Numbered from the stretch's first letter, positions 36,460 through 44,847 are shown. The stretch: DNA of 49,659 nucleotides from Acidimicrobiales bacterium (GCA_030447445.1 JAUJOW010000017.1:1-49659), one strand, 5' to 3'. Notes: generated from the letters alone by a model not told the origin. Numbers and translations are program-made.

Positions 36460-36636
36460 TCAACCGGCGGGAAGCAGGTCGGCGGGGCGCAGGCGGCGAT
36501 CGCGGACGGTGCTACGGGTGCCGCAGCGGCACCGGAACCGGATCTCGACGACGTCGTCGTCGAAGTCGACACCGAGTATGTGGCGCTCGGACAGGAGCAC
36601 CCGGGTGCCTTCGGTGGGGCAGTGGGCGGCGAACAT
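36460..36636 (-). CDS. 58-aa cysteine-containing small protein, unknown function
   Basis: A short gene readable on the minus strand with an ATG at 36636, TGA at 36462-36460 and an excellent GGAGG ribosome binding site 5 nt before the start. The product begins MFAAHCPTEGTRVLLSERHI, has a hydrophobic-acidic middle (LGVDFDDDVVEIRF) and a RCRCGTRS knuckle, then a basic stretch and ends in LLPAG. Three cysteines and a histidine near the front suggest a degenerate zinc ribbon. It lies between proA (convergent) and the GlxA-like regulator on the same strand. Codon usage and the ribosome binding site support a real gene, but no function can be given. Confidence 0.65.
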   Translation of the reverse strand: MFAAHCPTEGTRVLLSERHILGVDFDDDVVEIRFRCRCGTRSTVRDRRLRPADLLPAG

Positions 36637-36894
36637 CACGACCTCCGACGGTGGGTGACGGCGGCGCGGACGCCCGGTCTGGTCCGGCCCGACGCCGGCG
36701 GGCGCCGGTTCCGCAACCGGTACCAGTCGGGCTCGGGCCCTGGGGTCATCAGCGTGAACATGGGTCCATCGTCCGCCCGCCAGCCGCCGCCGGCCAGTGG
36801 CAGGAATGACAGCCTTCGCGACGAAGCTGCCATCGGTGTTGTGTCCCCGTCGCCCCCACGGATGTTGAACGCCGCCGCCGGGCCGGGCGTGAGA
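36637..36894. other. 258-nt gap between the small protein gene and the GlxA-like regulator
   Basis: No convincing gene is seen. It contains a 6-bp inverted repeat (CCGGTT-CCGC-AACCGG, 36705-36720) too weak to interpret. The GGAGG before 36636 belongs to the small protein gene. Confidence 0.4.
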
Positions 36895-37869
36895 TCAGCT
36901 GGCGAGGTCGCCGCGGAAGGTCCGGCGGTAGGCCGCCGGAGAGGCGCCGATCACCCGCTGGAAGTGGGCCCGCAGCCCGGCCGCCGAGGAGAACCCGCAC
37001 CGGTGAGCGATCTGTTCGACCGAGAGGTCGGTGGTCTCGAGCAGGGACCGGGCCTGCAACGCCCGTTGGGCCAGGAGCCACTGCAGCGGCGTGGTCCCGG
37101 TGACCTCGACGAAGCGCCGGGCGAAGGTGCGGGGGCTCAGCGCCGCCCGGCGGGCCAGGTCCTCCACCGTGAGGGGCTCGTCGAGGTGGTCGAGCATCCA
37201 GGTGAGCACCGTGCCGAGGGGGTCGTCGTCGGCGCAGCTGGGCACCGGTGCCCGCACGAACTGAGCCTGGCCACCGTCGCGGTGAGGCGGGACCACCATG
37301 CGCCGGGCCACGGTGTTGGCCGCCTCGGCGCCCAGATCCAGCCGCACGAGGTGCAGGCAGAGGTCGATGCCGGCCGCCGTGCCCGCCGAGGTGTGCACGT
37401 TGCCGTCGGACACGTAGAGCACACCGGGGTCGACGTCGACGTTCGGGAACCAGGCGGCGAGGTCGTCGGTGTGACGCCAGTGGGTGGTGGCCCGTCGGCC
37501 GTCGAGGATGCCGGCCTGGGCCAGGAGGAACGCCCCGGTGCACAAGGAGACCATGCGGGCGCCGCGGTCGTGGGCCGCTCTGAGGGCGTCGAGCACGTCG
37601 GGGGGCGAGGCGGTGGGCGGGGCGACGTTGCCCGACATCGACCAGGCCGGGATCACCACGGTGTCGGCGGCCTCGACGGCGTCGAGCCCAGCCCCGGTCT
37701 GGAGACGGAGACCGCCCTGGCGGGCGTGGCCGAACTGCTCGCCGCTGCACACCACGTGCTCGTAGCGCCAGCTCGGGATCTCGGGCCGCTCGATGCCGAA
37801 GACCTCGCAGGGCACGGCCAGCTCGAACATGGCCACGTCGTGGCCCATGACCGTCACGACGCGGTGCAT
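36895..37869 (-). CDS. GlxA family transcriptional regulator (DJ-1/PfpI plus AraC HTH)
   Basis: A 324-aa regulator. Residues 1-190 form a DJ-1/PfpI-like domain with VAMFELAVPCEVFGIERPE, VVIPAW and the elbow SLCTGAFLLAQAG; the cysteine there is present, but in this family the domain usually senses a ligand rather than acts as a protease. Residues 215-320 are an AraC-type double helix-turn-helix: EPLTVEDLARRAALSPRTFARRF and LSVEQIAHRCGFSSAAGLRAHF. The ATG has a TAGGAT minus-10 6 nt upstream. The target is unknown; the adjacent small membrane protein gene, 35 nt upstream on the same strand, is a candidate. Confidence 0.9.
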   Translation of the reverse strand: MHRVVTVMGHDVAMFELAVPCEVFGIERPEIPSWRYEHVVCSGEQFGHARQGGLRLQTGAGLDAVEAADTVVIPAWSMSGNVAPPTASPPDVLDALRAAHDRGARMVSLCTGAFLLAQAGILDGRRATTHWRHTDDLAAWFPNVDVDPGVLYVSDGNVHTSAGTAAGIDLCLHLVRLDLGAEAANTVARRMVVPPHRDGGQAQFVRAPVPSCADDDPLGTVLTWMLDHLDEPLTVEDLARRAALSPRTFARRFVEVTGTTPLQWLLAQRALQARSLLETTDLSVEQIAHRCGFSSAAGLRAHFQRVIGASPAAYRRTFRGDLAS

Positions 37870-37875
37870 GGCAGC

Positions 37876-37881
37876 ATCCTA
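37876..37881 (-). promoter_or_regulatory. minus-10 box of the GlxA-like regulator (leaderless)
   Basis: TAGGAT on the minus strand ends 6 nt before the ATG at 37869. Confidence 0.45.
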
Positions 37882-37904
37882 ACGGTGAACGTCATCCCGC
37901 CGCC

Positions 37905-38267
37905 TCAGCGCAGGGCGGCGGCGGCCTTCCAGCCCCCCACGGCGGCGGGCACGGCCATGGCGAGGGTGACGGCCCGGAGGCGGCGGTCGAGGTCCCGCCC
38001 GAAGACCACGGCGGCCACGGCGTCGGCGGCGTCGGTGATGGCGCTCAGGGCCACCCAGTCCGCCTCCCCTCCGCTCGGCCCTCCGAGCGCTCGGAAGGTG
38101 CCGGCGCCGATGGCGACGTCGCGGATGCCGAAGGCCCGCACGAACCAGACCACGGGGCCTGGGGCCTGGCGTTGGCGGTCGATCACGAGGCGGGGAGCCA
38201 GCACCATGGTGGTGCCGAAGGCCATGCGACCGAGGGCGAGGGTTCGGGCCAGCGAGCGGGGTTCCAT
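37905..38267 (-). CDS. small membrane protein (DUF4267-like)
   Basis: A 120-aa protein with three or four hydrophobic stretches: LALGRMAFGTTMVLAP, VVWFVRAFGIRDVAIGAGTF, ALSAITDAADAVAAVVF and AVTLAMAVPAAVGGWKAAAAL. The motif RAFGIRDVAIG resembles small actinobacterial membrane proteins of the DUF4267 type. The function is unknown. The ATG at 38267 lies 25 nt from a perfect palindrome shared with the divergent MoxR gene. A GlxA-like regulator gene follows on the same strand. Confidence 0.7.
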   Translation of the reverse strand: MEPRSLARTLALGRMAFGTTMVLAPRLVIDRQRQAPGPVVWFVRAFGIRDVAIGAGTFRALGGPSGGEADWVALSAITDAADAVAAVVFGRDLDRRLRAVTLAMAVPAAVGGWKAAAALR

Positions 38268-38292
38268 GGCCTGATCTTCGCGCCGATACCGA

Positions 38293-38308
38293 TTGACCGG
38301 CCGGTCAA
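38293..38308. promoter_or_regulatory. perfect 16-bp palindrome, candidate operator
   Basis: TTGACCGGCCGGTCAA is fully self-complementary and lies in the 63-nt gap between the divergent small membrane protein gene and the MoxR gene. Its first six bases could also serve as a minus-35 for the MoxR promoter (19-nt spacing to TACGCT). The form resembles TetR-family operators, but no TetR gene is in the window. Confidence 0.5.
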
Positions 38309-38317
38309 GGGGGCCGG

Positions 38318-38323
38318 TACGCT
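38318..38323 (+). promoter_or_regulatory. minus-10 box of the MoxR gene (leaderless)
   Basis: TACGCT ends 7 nt before the ATG at 38331, with TTGACC at 38293-38298 as a possible minus-35. Confidence 0.5.
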
Positions 38324-38330
38324 GCCGCCG

Positions 38331-39248
38331 ATGCCCGAACACCGCTTCGACACCGTGCCCGCCGTGCGTGAGGGGCTGCGCGCCGTCGACTACCTGGCCG
38401 ACGAGGGCATCGCCGGGATCGTGTACCTGGCCGACCGGCTGCAGAAGCCCATCCTCGTCGAAGGCCCGGCCGGGACGGGCAAGACCCAGCTGGCCAAGTC
38501 GGTGGCCGAGCTCACCGGCGCTCGCCTCATCCGGCTCCAGTGCTACGAGGGCCTTGACGAGTCCAAGGCCCTGTACGAGTGGAACTACAAGAAGCAGCTC
38601 CTGCGCATCCAGGCCGAGCGCAAGGACGGCAGCACGTGGGAGGACGTGGAGACCGACATCTTCTCCGACGACTTCCTGCTCACCCGGCCCCTGCTCGAGG
38701 CCATCCGGGCCGACGACCCCGTCGTGTTGCTGATCGACGAGGTCGACCGGGTCGAGGTCGAGACCGAGGCCCTGCTGCTCGAGATCCTGTCCGACTACCA
38801 GGTCTCCATCCCCGAGCTCGGCACCATCGAGGCCCGCCAGATCCCCCTCGTGTTCCTCACGTCGAACAACACCCGGGAGCTGTCCGAGGCGCTCAAGCGC
38901 CGGTGCCTGTACCTGCACGTCGACTACCCCGACCTCGAGCGGGAGAAGGAGATCGTGCTCCGCAAGGTGCCCGACATCACCGACGCCCTGGCCGACCAGG
39001 TGGCCCGCATCGTGCGCTCGCTCCGCCAGCTCGAGCTGAAGAAGGCGCCCTCGGTGTCCGAGACCCTCGACTGGGCCCGCACGCTCATGCTGCTCGGCGT
39101 GGAGTCGGTGGACAACGCCACCGCCGCCGGGACGGCCAACATCCTGCTCAAGTACCAGAGCGACATCGCCAAGGCGATGAAGGAGTTCACCGACAACGGC
39201 AACGAGGGCAAGGCGTGGGCCCGCGGCGGTCCCGCCACCCGGGCCTGA
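38331..39248 (+). CDS. MoxR/CoxD-type AAA+ ATPase
   Basis: AAA+ chaperone of the MoxR class, 305 aa. Walker A GPAGTGKT is at 45-52, with the MoxR signature LIRLQCYEGLDESKALYEWNY, Walker B VVLLIDEVDR at 131-140, then FLTSNNTRELSEALKRRCLYLHVDYP with the arginine finger region. MoxR proteins pair with VWA proteins to insert metals or assemble complexes, CoxD with CoxE in CO dehydrogenase being an example. Here a CoxE-type VWA gene follows after 10 nt, but no CO dehydrogenase genes are in the window. The ATG at 38331 with its minus-10 was preferred to the longer frame. Confidence 0.92.
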   Translation: MPEHRFDTVPAVREGLRAVDYLADEGIAGIVYLADRLQKPILVEGPAGTGKTQLAKSVAELTGARLIRLQCYEGLDESKALYEWNYKKQLLRIQAERKDGSTWEDVETDIFSDDFLLTRPLLEAIRADDPVVLLIDEVDRVEVETEALLLEILSDYQVSIPELGTIEARQIPLVFLTSNNTRELSEALKRRCLYLHVDYPDLEREKEIVLRKVPDITDALADQVARIVRSLRQLELKKAPSVSETLDWARTLMLLGVESVDNATAAGTANILLKYQSDIAKAMKEFTDNGNEGKAWARGGPATRA

Positions 39249-39258
39249 GCCCGCCGCC

Positions 39259-40761
39259 GTGACCCCCACCGAGACCGGCGCCCCCGCCGCACCGGCCCCG
39301 TCGCCGATGCTCGAGCTGCTGGCCGGGTTCATCGCCGAGCTGCGCCAGGCCGGCCTCCCCGTGAGCCTCACCGAGAACCTCGACGCCATGGAGGCGGTGA
39401 AGCACATCCCCCTCGAGGACAGGGAGGCGTTCAAGTACGCACTGGCCGCCACCCTGGTGAAGAACAACGCCCACTGGCGGGCCTTCGAGACCGTGTTCGA
39501 GGTGTACTTCTCGCTGCGAGGGGCCCGCTACGCGGTGGGCGACGAGGCCGAGGGCGACGACCTCGACCACGACGCCGACATGGACGCCGCCGGCGGCGGC
39601 GATGAGGACGGCAAGGGGCTCCAGGGCGGCGGTGGCGGCGAGGGCCTCACCCCCGAGGAGCTGGCCCAGCTCCTCTACCAGGCGCTCCTCGACGGCAACG
39701 ACGGGCTCATGCGGGCCATCGCCCGTCAGGCCGTCAAGCGGTTCGCCGGCATGGAGCCCGGCCGGCCCGTGGGGGGCACCTACTACCTCTACCGGACGCT
39801 GCGGAACCTCGACCTCGACAGCGTGCTCGACAAGCTCTTGACCCAGGCCCGCCAGCAGGCGGCCGAGGACGGCTCGCCGCTGACCCCCCTCGAGGAGCGC
39901 CTCGAGGCCGACGAGTTCCAGATCCGGATCGACCAGCTCAAGAAGGAGGTGGAGTCCGAGATCCGTCGTCGCCTGGTGGCCGACCGGGGGGTGGAGGCCA
40001 TGGCCAGGACGCTGCGCAAGCCGCTGCCCGAGGATGTCGACTTCATGCACGCCAGCCGGGAGGAGATGGGGAACCTGCGCAAGGCCCTGTACCCGCTCAC
40101 CCGCCGCCTGGCCGTGCGCCTGGCCCGCAAGCGCCGCCACGGGCGCAAGGGTCCGCTCGACTTCCGCAGCACCGTCCGTCACTCCCTCAGCTACGGCGGT
40201 GTGCCGGCCGAGCCCAAGTTCCGCTATCCCCGCCCCCACAAGCCCGAGATCTTCGTGATCGCCGACATCTCGGGCTCGGTGGCCGCCTTCGCTCGGTTCA
40301 CGCTGATGCTCGTCTACGCCATCAGCAACCAGTTCTCGAAGGTGCGGTCCTTCGTGTTCATCGACGGCGTCGACGAGGTCACCCGCTTCTTCGAGGGCGT
40401 CGAGGACGTCACCGAGGCCGTCCACCGGGTCAACACCGAGGCCGACGTGATCTGGGTCGACGGCCACTCCGACTACGGCCACGCCTTCGAGGTCTTCTGG
40501 GAGCGCTGGGGCAAGGAGATCAGCCCCAAGACGACCGTCATCATCCTGGGCGACGCCCGCAACAACTACCACGCGTCGGCCAACTGGGTGGTGAAGGAGA
40601 TCAGGCAGCGGGCCCGTCACGTGTACTGGCTGAACCCCGAGCCGAAGAGCTACTGGGACACCGGCGACTCGATCGTGGGCGAGTACGCCACCCACTGCGA
40701 CGGCACCTTCGAGTGCCGCAACCTGCGCCAGCTCGAGCGCTTCGTCGAGCAGCTGGCGTAA
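39259..40761 (+). CDS. VWA domain protein, CoxE-like
   Basis: A 500-aa partner of the preceding MoxR ATPase. The N-terminal half is helical with a Gly/Asp-rich acidic segment (about 95-130). The C-terminal VWA domain has the MIDAS start DISGSV (D336) and continues through FVFIDGVDEVTRFFEG and TTVIILGDARNN. The arrangement and the helical N-terminal region match CoxE-like proteins. No signal peptide, so it is cytoplasmic. GTG start 10 nt after the MoxR stop. It probably works with that ATPase as a protein-remodelling pair; the client is unknown. The convergent GH15 gene ends 7 nt past its stop. Confidence 0.9.
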   Translation: MTPTETGAPAAPAPSPMLELLAGFIAELRQAGLPVSLTENLDAMEAVKHIPLEDREAFKYALAATLVKNNAHWRAFETVFEVYFSLRGARYAVGDEAEGDDLDHDADMDAAGGGDEDGKGLQGGGGGEGLTPEELAQLLYQALLDGNDGLMRAIARQAVKRFAGMEPGRPVGGTYYLYRTLRNLDLDSVLDKLLTQARQQAAEDGSPLTPLEERLEADEFQIRIDQLKKEVESEIRRRLVADRGVEAMARTLRKPLPEDVDFMHASREEMGNLRKALYPLTRRLAVRLARKRRHGRKGPLDFRSTVRHSLSYGGVPAEPKFRYPRPHKPEIFVIADISGSVAAFARFTLMLVYAISNQFSKVRSFVFIDGVDEVTRFFEGVEDVTEAVHRVNTEADVIWVDGHSDYGHAFEVFWERWGKEISPKTTVIILGDARNNYHASANWVVKEIRQRARHVYWLNPEPKSYWDTGDSIVGEYATHCDGTFECRNLRQLERFVEQLA

Positions 40762-40768
40762 CGCAACC

Positions 40769-42559
40769 TCAGCCCGTGTCGTCGGCCCGGCGGTGGGTGC
40801 CGTCGACGCCGGCGAGGGTCGTGGCCGTGTTGACCAGGGAGACATGGGAGAACGCCTGGGGGAAGTTGCCGAGCATCCGGCCGGCCACGGGGTCGTACTG
40901 CTCGGCCAGGAGGCCGACGTCGTTGCGGATGGCCAGCAGCCGTCGGAACCGCTCCCGAGCCTCCTCGACCCGACCGAGCATGGCCAGGTTGTCGGCCATC
41001 CAGAACGTGCACATGAGGAACGTGCCCTCGCCGCCCTCCAACCCGTCGACGTCGGGATGGGAGCGGTAGCGGTAGACGAAGGAGTCGACGGTGAGCTCCC
41101 GCTCGATGGCGGCCACCGTGTTGGCCACCCGCGGGTCCGACGCTGGGAGGAAGCCGATCAGGGGGACCATCAACAAGCTGGCGTCGAGCTCCCGCGACCC
41201 GTAGGACTGCACGAACACGCCGTCGTCGTTCACGCCGTGAGCGAGGACGTCGGCGCGGATCTCCTCCCGCAGCGCCCGCCACCGGCCGAGCGGACCTGGG
41301 ACCCCGAAGCGCTCGGCGGATCGGATGGCCCGGTCGACGGCCACCCACGCCATGACCTTGGAGTGGGTGAAGTGCCGGCGGCCGCCGCGGACCTCCCAGA
41401 TGCCGTCGTCGGGCTCGGACCAGCACCGTTCGAGGACGCCGACGAGGGCCTTGGCGAGCGACCACGCCTCGGCATCGGGCTCGATGCCGGCCACCCGGGC
41501 CTGGTGGAGCGCATCGAGCACCTCGCCGAACACGTCGATCTGCAGCTGGTCGTGGGCGCCGTTGCCCGAGCGCACGGGCCGAGAGCCCTCGTAGCCCGGG
41601 AGCCACCCGAGCTCGAGCTCGGTCAGGCGCTGCTCGCCGGCCGGTCCGTACATGATCTGCACCTGGTCGGGCCGGCCGGCGACGGCCCGCAGCAGCCAGT
41701 CCCGCCACGCCCGGGCCTCGTCGGTGTACCCGGCGTCCATGAGCGCGAGGAGGCTGAAGGTGGCGTCGCGCAGCCAGCAGAACCGGTAGTCCCAGTTGCG
41801 CCCGCCGCCGATCGCCTCCGGGAGCGACGTGGTCGCCGCCGCCACCAGACCCCCGGTCGGAGCGTAGGTCAGGCCCTTCAGCACGACGAGCGACTGGCGC
41901 ACCTCCTCGGTCCAGGGCCCGACGGTCCGGCACCGCTGGCTCCACTCCCGCCACCAGCGCTCCGTGGCCTCGACGGCAGTGGGCACGTCGGAGGCCGGGG
42001 GTGGCGAGAGGTGCGACCGGTACCAGACGAGGTCGAAGGGCACCCGGGTGCCTTCGGGCACGGCGAAGTCGGCGATGGTGGTGAAGTCCTCGCCTCGCAC
42101 CTCGACCGGGGTCCGCAGCCGCAAGGCGTCGGGCCCGGCCACGAAGACGAGGTCGCCGTCGATGCGGCGGACCCAGGGCACGATCGATCCGTAGTCCATC
42201 CGCACGGTGAGGTCCATCCGCATCGGCACCCGGCCCGAGCGGCCCTCGACGAGGCGGACGAGGTCGAGGGCCCTGCCCCGGAGCGGCATGCAGTCGATGA
42301 CGGCGACGCTGCCCTCGTCGGTGTGGAAGACCGTCTCGAGCACGAGGGTGCCGGGTCGGTAGCGACGCTCCACCCGCCGGACGGCGGTGGCGGGGGCGAT
42401 CTGCCAGTGGCCGTGATCGGCGGCGCCGAGCAGGGCGGCGAAGCAGGCCGGCGAGTCGAAGCGGGGGAAGGTCAGCCAGTCGATCGATCCGTCCCGCCCG
42501 ACGAGGGCGGCCGACTCGGTGTCCGACAGGAGGGCGTAGTCCTCGATGGGGAGGGGCAT
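40769..42559 (-). CDS. glycoside hydrolase family 15 protein
   Basis: The 596-aa protein begins IEDYALLSDTESAALVGRDGSIDWLTFPRFDSPACFAALLG, typical for bacterial GH15 proteins annotated as glucoamylase or trehalase. The (alpha/alpha)6 domain includes GLTYAPTGGLVAAATTSLPEAIGGGRNWDYRFCWLRDA, ELGWLPGYEGSRPVRSGNGAHDQLQ and the acidic DGIWEVRGGRRHFTHSKVMAWVA with the likely general acid. There is no signal peptide, suggesting an intracellular enzyme acting on trehalose or alpha-glucans. The ATG at 42559 has a CACAAT hexamer 6 nt upstream, a weak leaderless promoter. The upstream frame is a shadow. Confidence 0.92.
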   Translation of the reverse strand: MPLPIEDYALLSDTESAALVGRDGSIDWLTFPRFDSPACFAALLGAADHGHWQIAPATAVRRVERRYRPGTLVLETVFHTDEGSVAVIDCMPLRGRALDLVRLVEGRSGRVPMRMDLTVRMDYGSIVPWVRRIDGDLVFVAGPDALRLRTPVEVRGEDFTTIADFAVPEGTRVPFDLVWYRSHLSPPPASDVPTAVEATERWWREWSQRCRTVGPWTEEVRQSLVVLKGLTYAPTGGLVAAATTSLPEAIGGGRNWDYRFCWLRDATFSLLALMDAGYTDEARAWRDWLLRAVAGRPDQVQIMYGPAGEQRLTELELGWLPGYEGSRPVRSGNGAHDQLQIDVFGEVLDALHQARVAGIEPDAEAWSLAKALVGVLERCWSEPDDGIWEVRGGRRHFTHSKVMAWVAVDRAIRSAERFGVPGPLGRWRALREEIRADVLAHGVNDDGVFVQSYGSRELDASLLMVPLIGFLPASDPRVANTVAAIERELTVDSFVYRYRSHPDVDGLEGGEGTFLMCTFWMADNLAMLGRVEEARERFRRLLAIRNDVGLLAEQYDPVAGRMLGNFPQAFSHVSLVNTATTLAGVDGTHRRADDTG

Positions 42560-42629
42560 CGCAGGATTGTGGCCCGGATGGGCGAGGTCCTCGGCGGACC
42601 GCCCGGTGGGGCCTCCCGCCGGAGCCGGC

Positions 42630-43880
42630 TCAGGCCTGCGGGAGGGCGGGGATGGTGAAGTCCTCGGGCACCGGGCGGGGCGGGCTCCGACGGGCCAGCG
42701 CGGCGTCGATGGCCGGAGCCAGCCGCTCGAGCTTCTCCTTCTCCCTGGCCTCGGCGTGCTCGGCGAACTCGGGCATGACGTCGCTGGCGAACAGCTCCAG
42801 GGCCTCGCAGATGTGCTCGTGGCGGTTGCGTCCGCACTGGGCCACGAAGATGACCTGGTCGACGCCGACCTCGTCGTAGGCCCGCAGGAGGGTCCGCACC
42901 TGTTCCGGGGTGCCGACGGCGCCCCGCAGCGACCCGATGCCGTTCTCCTCGATCGTGGCCCCGAGGTGGGCACCAGTGCCACTGGCCACTTCACGGTCGA
43001 AGCCGAACGACGACCGGTTGGCGATGAACTCCTCCCACACGTTGGTCACCCCGGGCCGGTGGTTCCCGAAGGCGTAGTAGTGCAGCAGCGAGTAGCCGAA
43101 GAAGTGCCCCCCGTCGAGGCCCCGCTCGATGGCGGTCTCCTCGTCGTCGTGGCACATGAAGGGCAGGACGATGGCCAGGTTGGGGTTGACGGCGAAACCG
43201 CCGGGCACGCACGCCTCCGACGCCAGGGTGTCGTAGTAGTCGTTGACCCAGGCGTGGGCCTCGTCGGGGTTGATGAAGCTGAACGACAGTGCTCCGATGC
43301 CCTTCTCGGCGGCGAGGTGGATGGTCTCCTTGCGCGAGCAGGCCACCCAGAGGGGCGGGTGCGGTCGTTGCATCGGCTTGGGCACCACGTTGCGGGGAGG
43401 CATGTGCAGGAACCGGCCGTCGTAGCCGGCGAAGGGCTCCTCGACGAACATCCGGGTGACGGCGTCGAGCCCCTCGGCCCACTCGTCTCGCTTGGTCTGC
43501 CGGTCGACGCCGAACCCGCGCAGCTCGGCCTCCGAGGACGACTCGCCGGTGCCGAAGTCAACCCGGCCGTCGGAGAGGAGGTCAAGGGTGGCGATGCGTT
43601 CGGCCACCCGGGCGCTGTGGTTGAAGCCCTGGGGGAGCTGCACGATGCCGTGGCCCAGCCGGATGCGGTTGGTGCGCTGGCTGGCGGCGGCGAGGAACAC
43701 CTCGGGGGCCGAGGAGTGGCTGTACTCCTCGAGGAAGTGGTGCTCGACCTCCCACACGTAGTCGATGCCGAGGCGGTCGGCCAGCTCGACCTGGTCGAGC
43801 GCCTCCTTGAGCAGCCGATGCTCGTCGCCCTCGGCCCAGGGGCGGGGGAGCTGGTGCTCGTAGAAGATGCCGAACTTCAT
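42630..43880 (-). CDS. LLM class flavin-dependent oxidoreductase
   Basis: Luciferase-like TIM-barrel flavoprotein of 416 aa. It starts MKFGIFYEHQLPRPWAEGDE, a family hallmark, followed by WEVEHHFLEEYSHSSAPEVFLAAASQRT, GIVQLPQGFNHSARVAERIATLDLLSDGRVDFGTGES, and the C-terminal GAVGTPEQVRTLLRAYDEVGVDQVIFVAQCG. Either FMN or F420 could be the cofactor; the sequence does not decide. GGAG lies 5 nt before the ATG. The upstream gene, on the same strand, encodes a PaaX-like regulator, so the two may form a small catabolic unit. Confidence 0.93.
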   Translation of the reverse strand: MKFGIFYEHQLPRPWAEGDEHRLLKEALDQVELADRLGIDYVWEVEHHFLEEYSHSSAPEVFLAAASQRTNRIRLGHGIVQLPQGFNHSARVAERIATLDLLSDGRVDFGTGESSSEAELRGFGVDRQTKRDEWAEGLDAVTRMFVEEPFAGYDGRFLHMPPRNVVPKPMQRPHPPLWVACSRKETIHLAAEKGIGALSFSFINPDEAHAWVNDYYDTLASEACVPGGFAVNPNLAIVLPFMCHDDEETAIERGLDGGHFFGYSLLHYYAFGNHRPGVTNVWEEFIANRSSFGFDREVASGTGAHLGATIEENGIGSLRGAVGTPEQVRTLLRAYDEVGVDQVIFVAQCGRNRHEHICEALELFASDVMPEFAEHAEAREKEKLERLAPAIDAALARRSPPRPVPEDFTIPALPQA

Positions 43881-43900
43881 GGAGGCTCCGTGTGGTCGGG

Positions 43901-43917
43901 CGCCGCCGGTGGCGGCG
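43901..43917 (-). terminator. hairpin between the PaaX-like and LLM genes
   Basis: CGCCGCC-GGT-GGCGGCG is a 7-bp GC stem with a 3-nt loop lying directly after the PaaX-like stop and 20 nt before the LLM start. No T tract; it may attenuate read-through or stabilise the RNA. Confidence 0.35.
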
Positions 43918-44793
43918 TCAGGGGATGGACTCGAGGAGGTCGTCGAAGGTGGCGAAGAGGGCAGGCCGGTCGTGGGCTTCCCGCAGCCGCAGCGCCAGCC
44001 GACGGCTGCGCACCAGGAGCTCCCGGGCGGCCCGCCCGGGCCACGGGCGGGGGAGCAGCTCTGGGGGCAGGAGCGGGTCGAGGGCGTTGCACTCCTGGAA
44101 GGCGACGCCCATGGCCAGGGCGCCGGGCAGGAAGGCGGCGTCGGGCAAGCGCTCACGGCGGGCTCGCATGTCGTCGAGGACGTCCGGCAGTCCCTCGTAG
44201 GTGGCGACGAAGGCCCGGTAGCGGTCGGCCAGGTCGTCGATCGGCCAGAGCCGCCGGGCCAGCTCACGGGGCTCGCCCACCCCGCCGACCTCGAGGTCTT
44301 CGCTGCCGGCCACGGTGACGTGGTCGGCGATCCCGAGGCGCTGGGCCTCGCCCACCACGTCCTTCCCCCAGCGGTGCGGCGAGACGTAGAGCCCGTTGTG
44401 GACCGCGGCCCCACCGAGGGCGAGCAGCCGATCCCGCAGGGCGTCGCGGGCAGGGCGCCGGGCCTCGGGCACGGCAAAGGCCACGAGGCGCCACCGATGG
44501 TCCCATCCCCGGCCGGCGGCGTCCTGGACGTAGGCCAGGCGCTGGCGCTCGAGTCCTCTGCCGAGCGCCGCCATGCCCGCCTCGGTGGCGGCGAAGACGG
44601 CCTCCCGGCCGGTGCCGCGGCGCAGGAAGAGGCCCTCGGCCACCAGGCGACGCAGGCACGACCGCACCTGTTCGGCGCTCTGCCCGCAGGCCTCGGCCAC
44701 GGGCAACAGCTCGGCGGTGGCCACCGTCCCGTCGGCCCGGGCCATGCCCAGCACGAGCACCCTGGTCGGAACCTCGACGGTCGGACCTTCCAC
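43918..44793 (-). CDS. PaaX family transcriptional regulator
   Basis: A 291-aa repressor-type protein. The N-terminal winged helix includes AEACGQSAEQVRSCLRRLVAEGLFLRR, resembling the PaaX pattern of a helix with VRTALSRLVARGL. The central part WRLVAFAVPEARRPARDALRDRLLALGGAAVHNGLYVSPHRWG and the C-terminal DPLLPPELLPRPWPG are typical of PaaX. PaaX controls phenylacetate catabolism in other bacteria, but no paa genes are near; the adjacent LLM oxidoreductase is a possible target. The GTG at 44793 was chosen over the TTG at 44829, because TTGACC and CAAGCT lie 17 nt apart with 7 nt to this GTG. Confidence 0.85.
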   Translation of the reverse strand: MEGPTVEVPTRVLVLGMARADGTVATAELLPVAEACGQSAEQVRSCLRRLVAEGLFLRRGTGREAVFAATEAGMAALGRGLERQRLAYVQDAAGRGWDHRWRLVAFAVPEARRPARDALRDRLLALGGAAVHNGLYVSPHRWGKDVVGEAQRLGIADHVTVAGSEDLEVGGVGEPRELARRLWPIDDLADRYRAFVATYEGLPDVLDDMRARRERLPDAAFLPGALAMGVAFQECNALDPLLPPELLPRPWPGRAARELLVRSRRLALRLREAHDRPALFATFDDLLESIP

Positions 44794-44800
44794 GACCGTG

Positions 44801-44829
44801 AGCTTGCACGACCGCTTGGCCCTGGTCAA
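44801..44829 (-). promoter_or_regulatory. promoter of the PaaX-like gene
   Basis: On the minus strand TTGACC (44829-44824) and CAAGCT (44806-44801) are 17 nt apart, and the GTG at 44793 follows 7 nt after the minus-10. This geometry supports a leaderless start and shortens the protein by 12 residues relative to the longest frame. Confidence 0.5.
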
Positions 44830-44847
44830 GGACCCGGCGGCCTCACA

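Noticed and set aside
36636..36833. 65-codon minus-strand frame upstream of the 58-aa gene
   Set aside because: No ribosome binding site and shadow-like composition.
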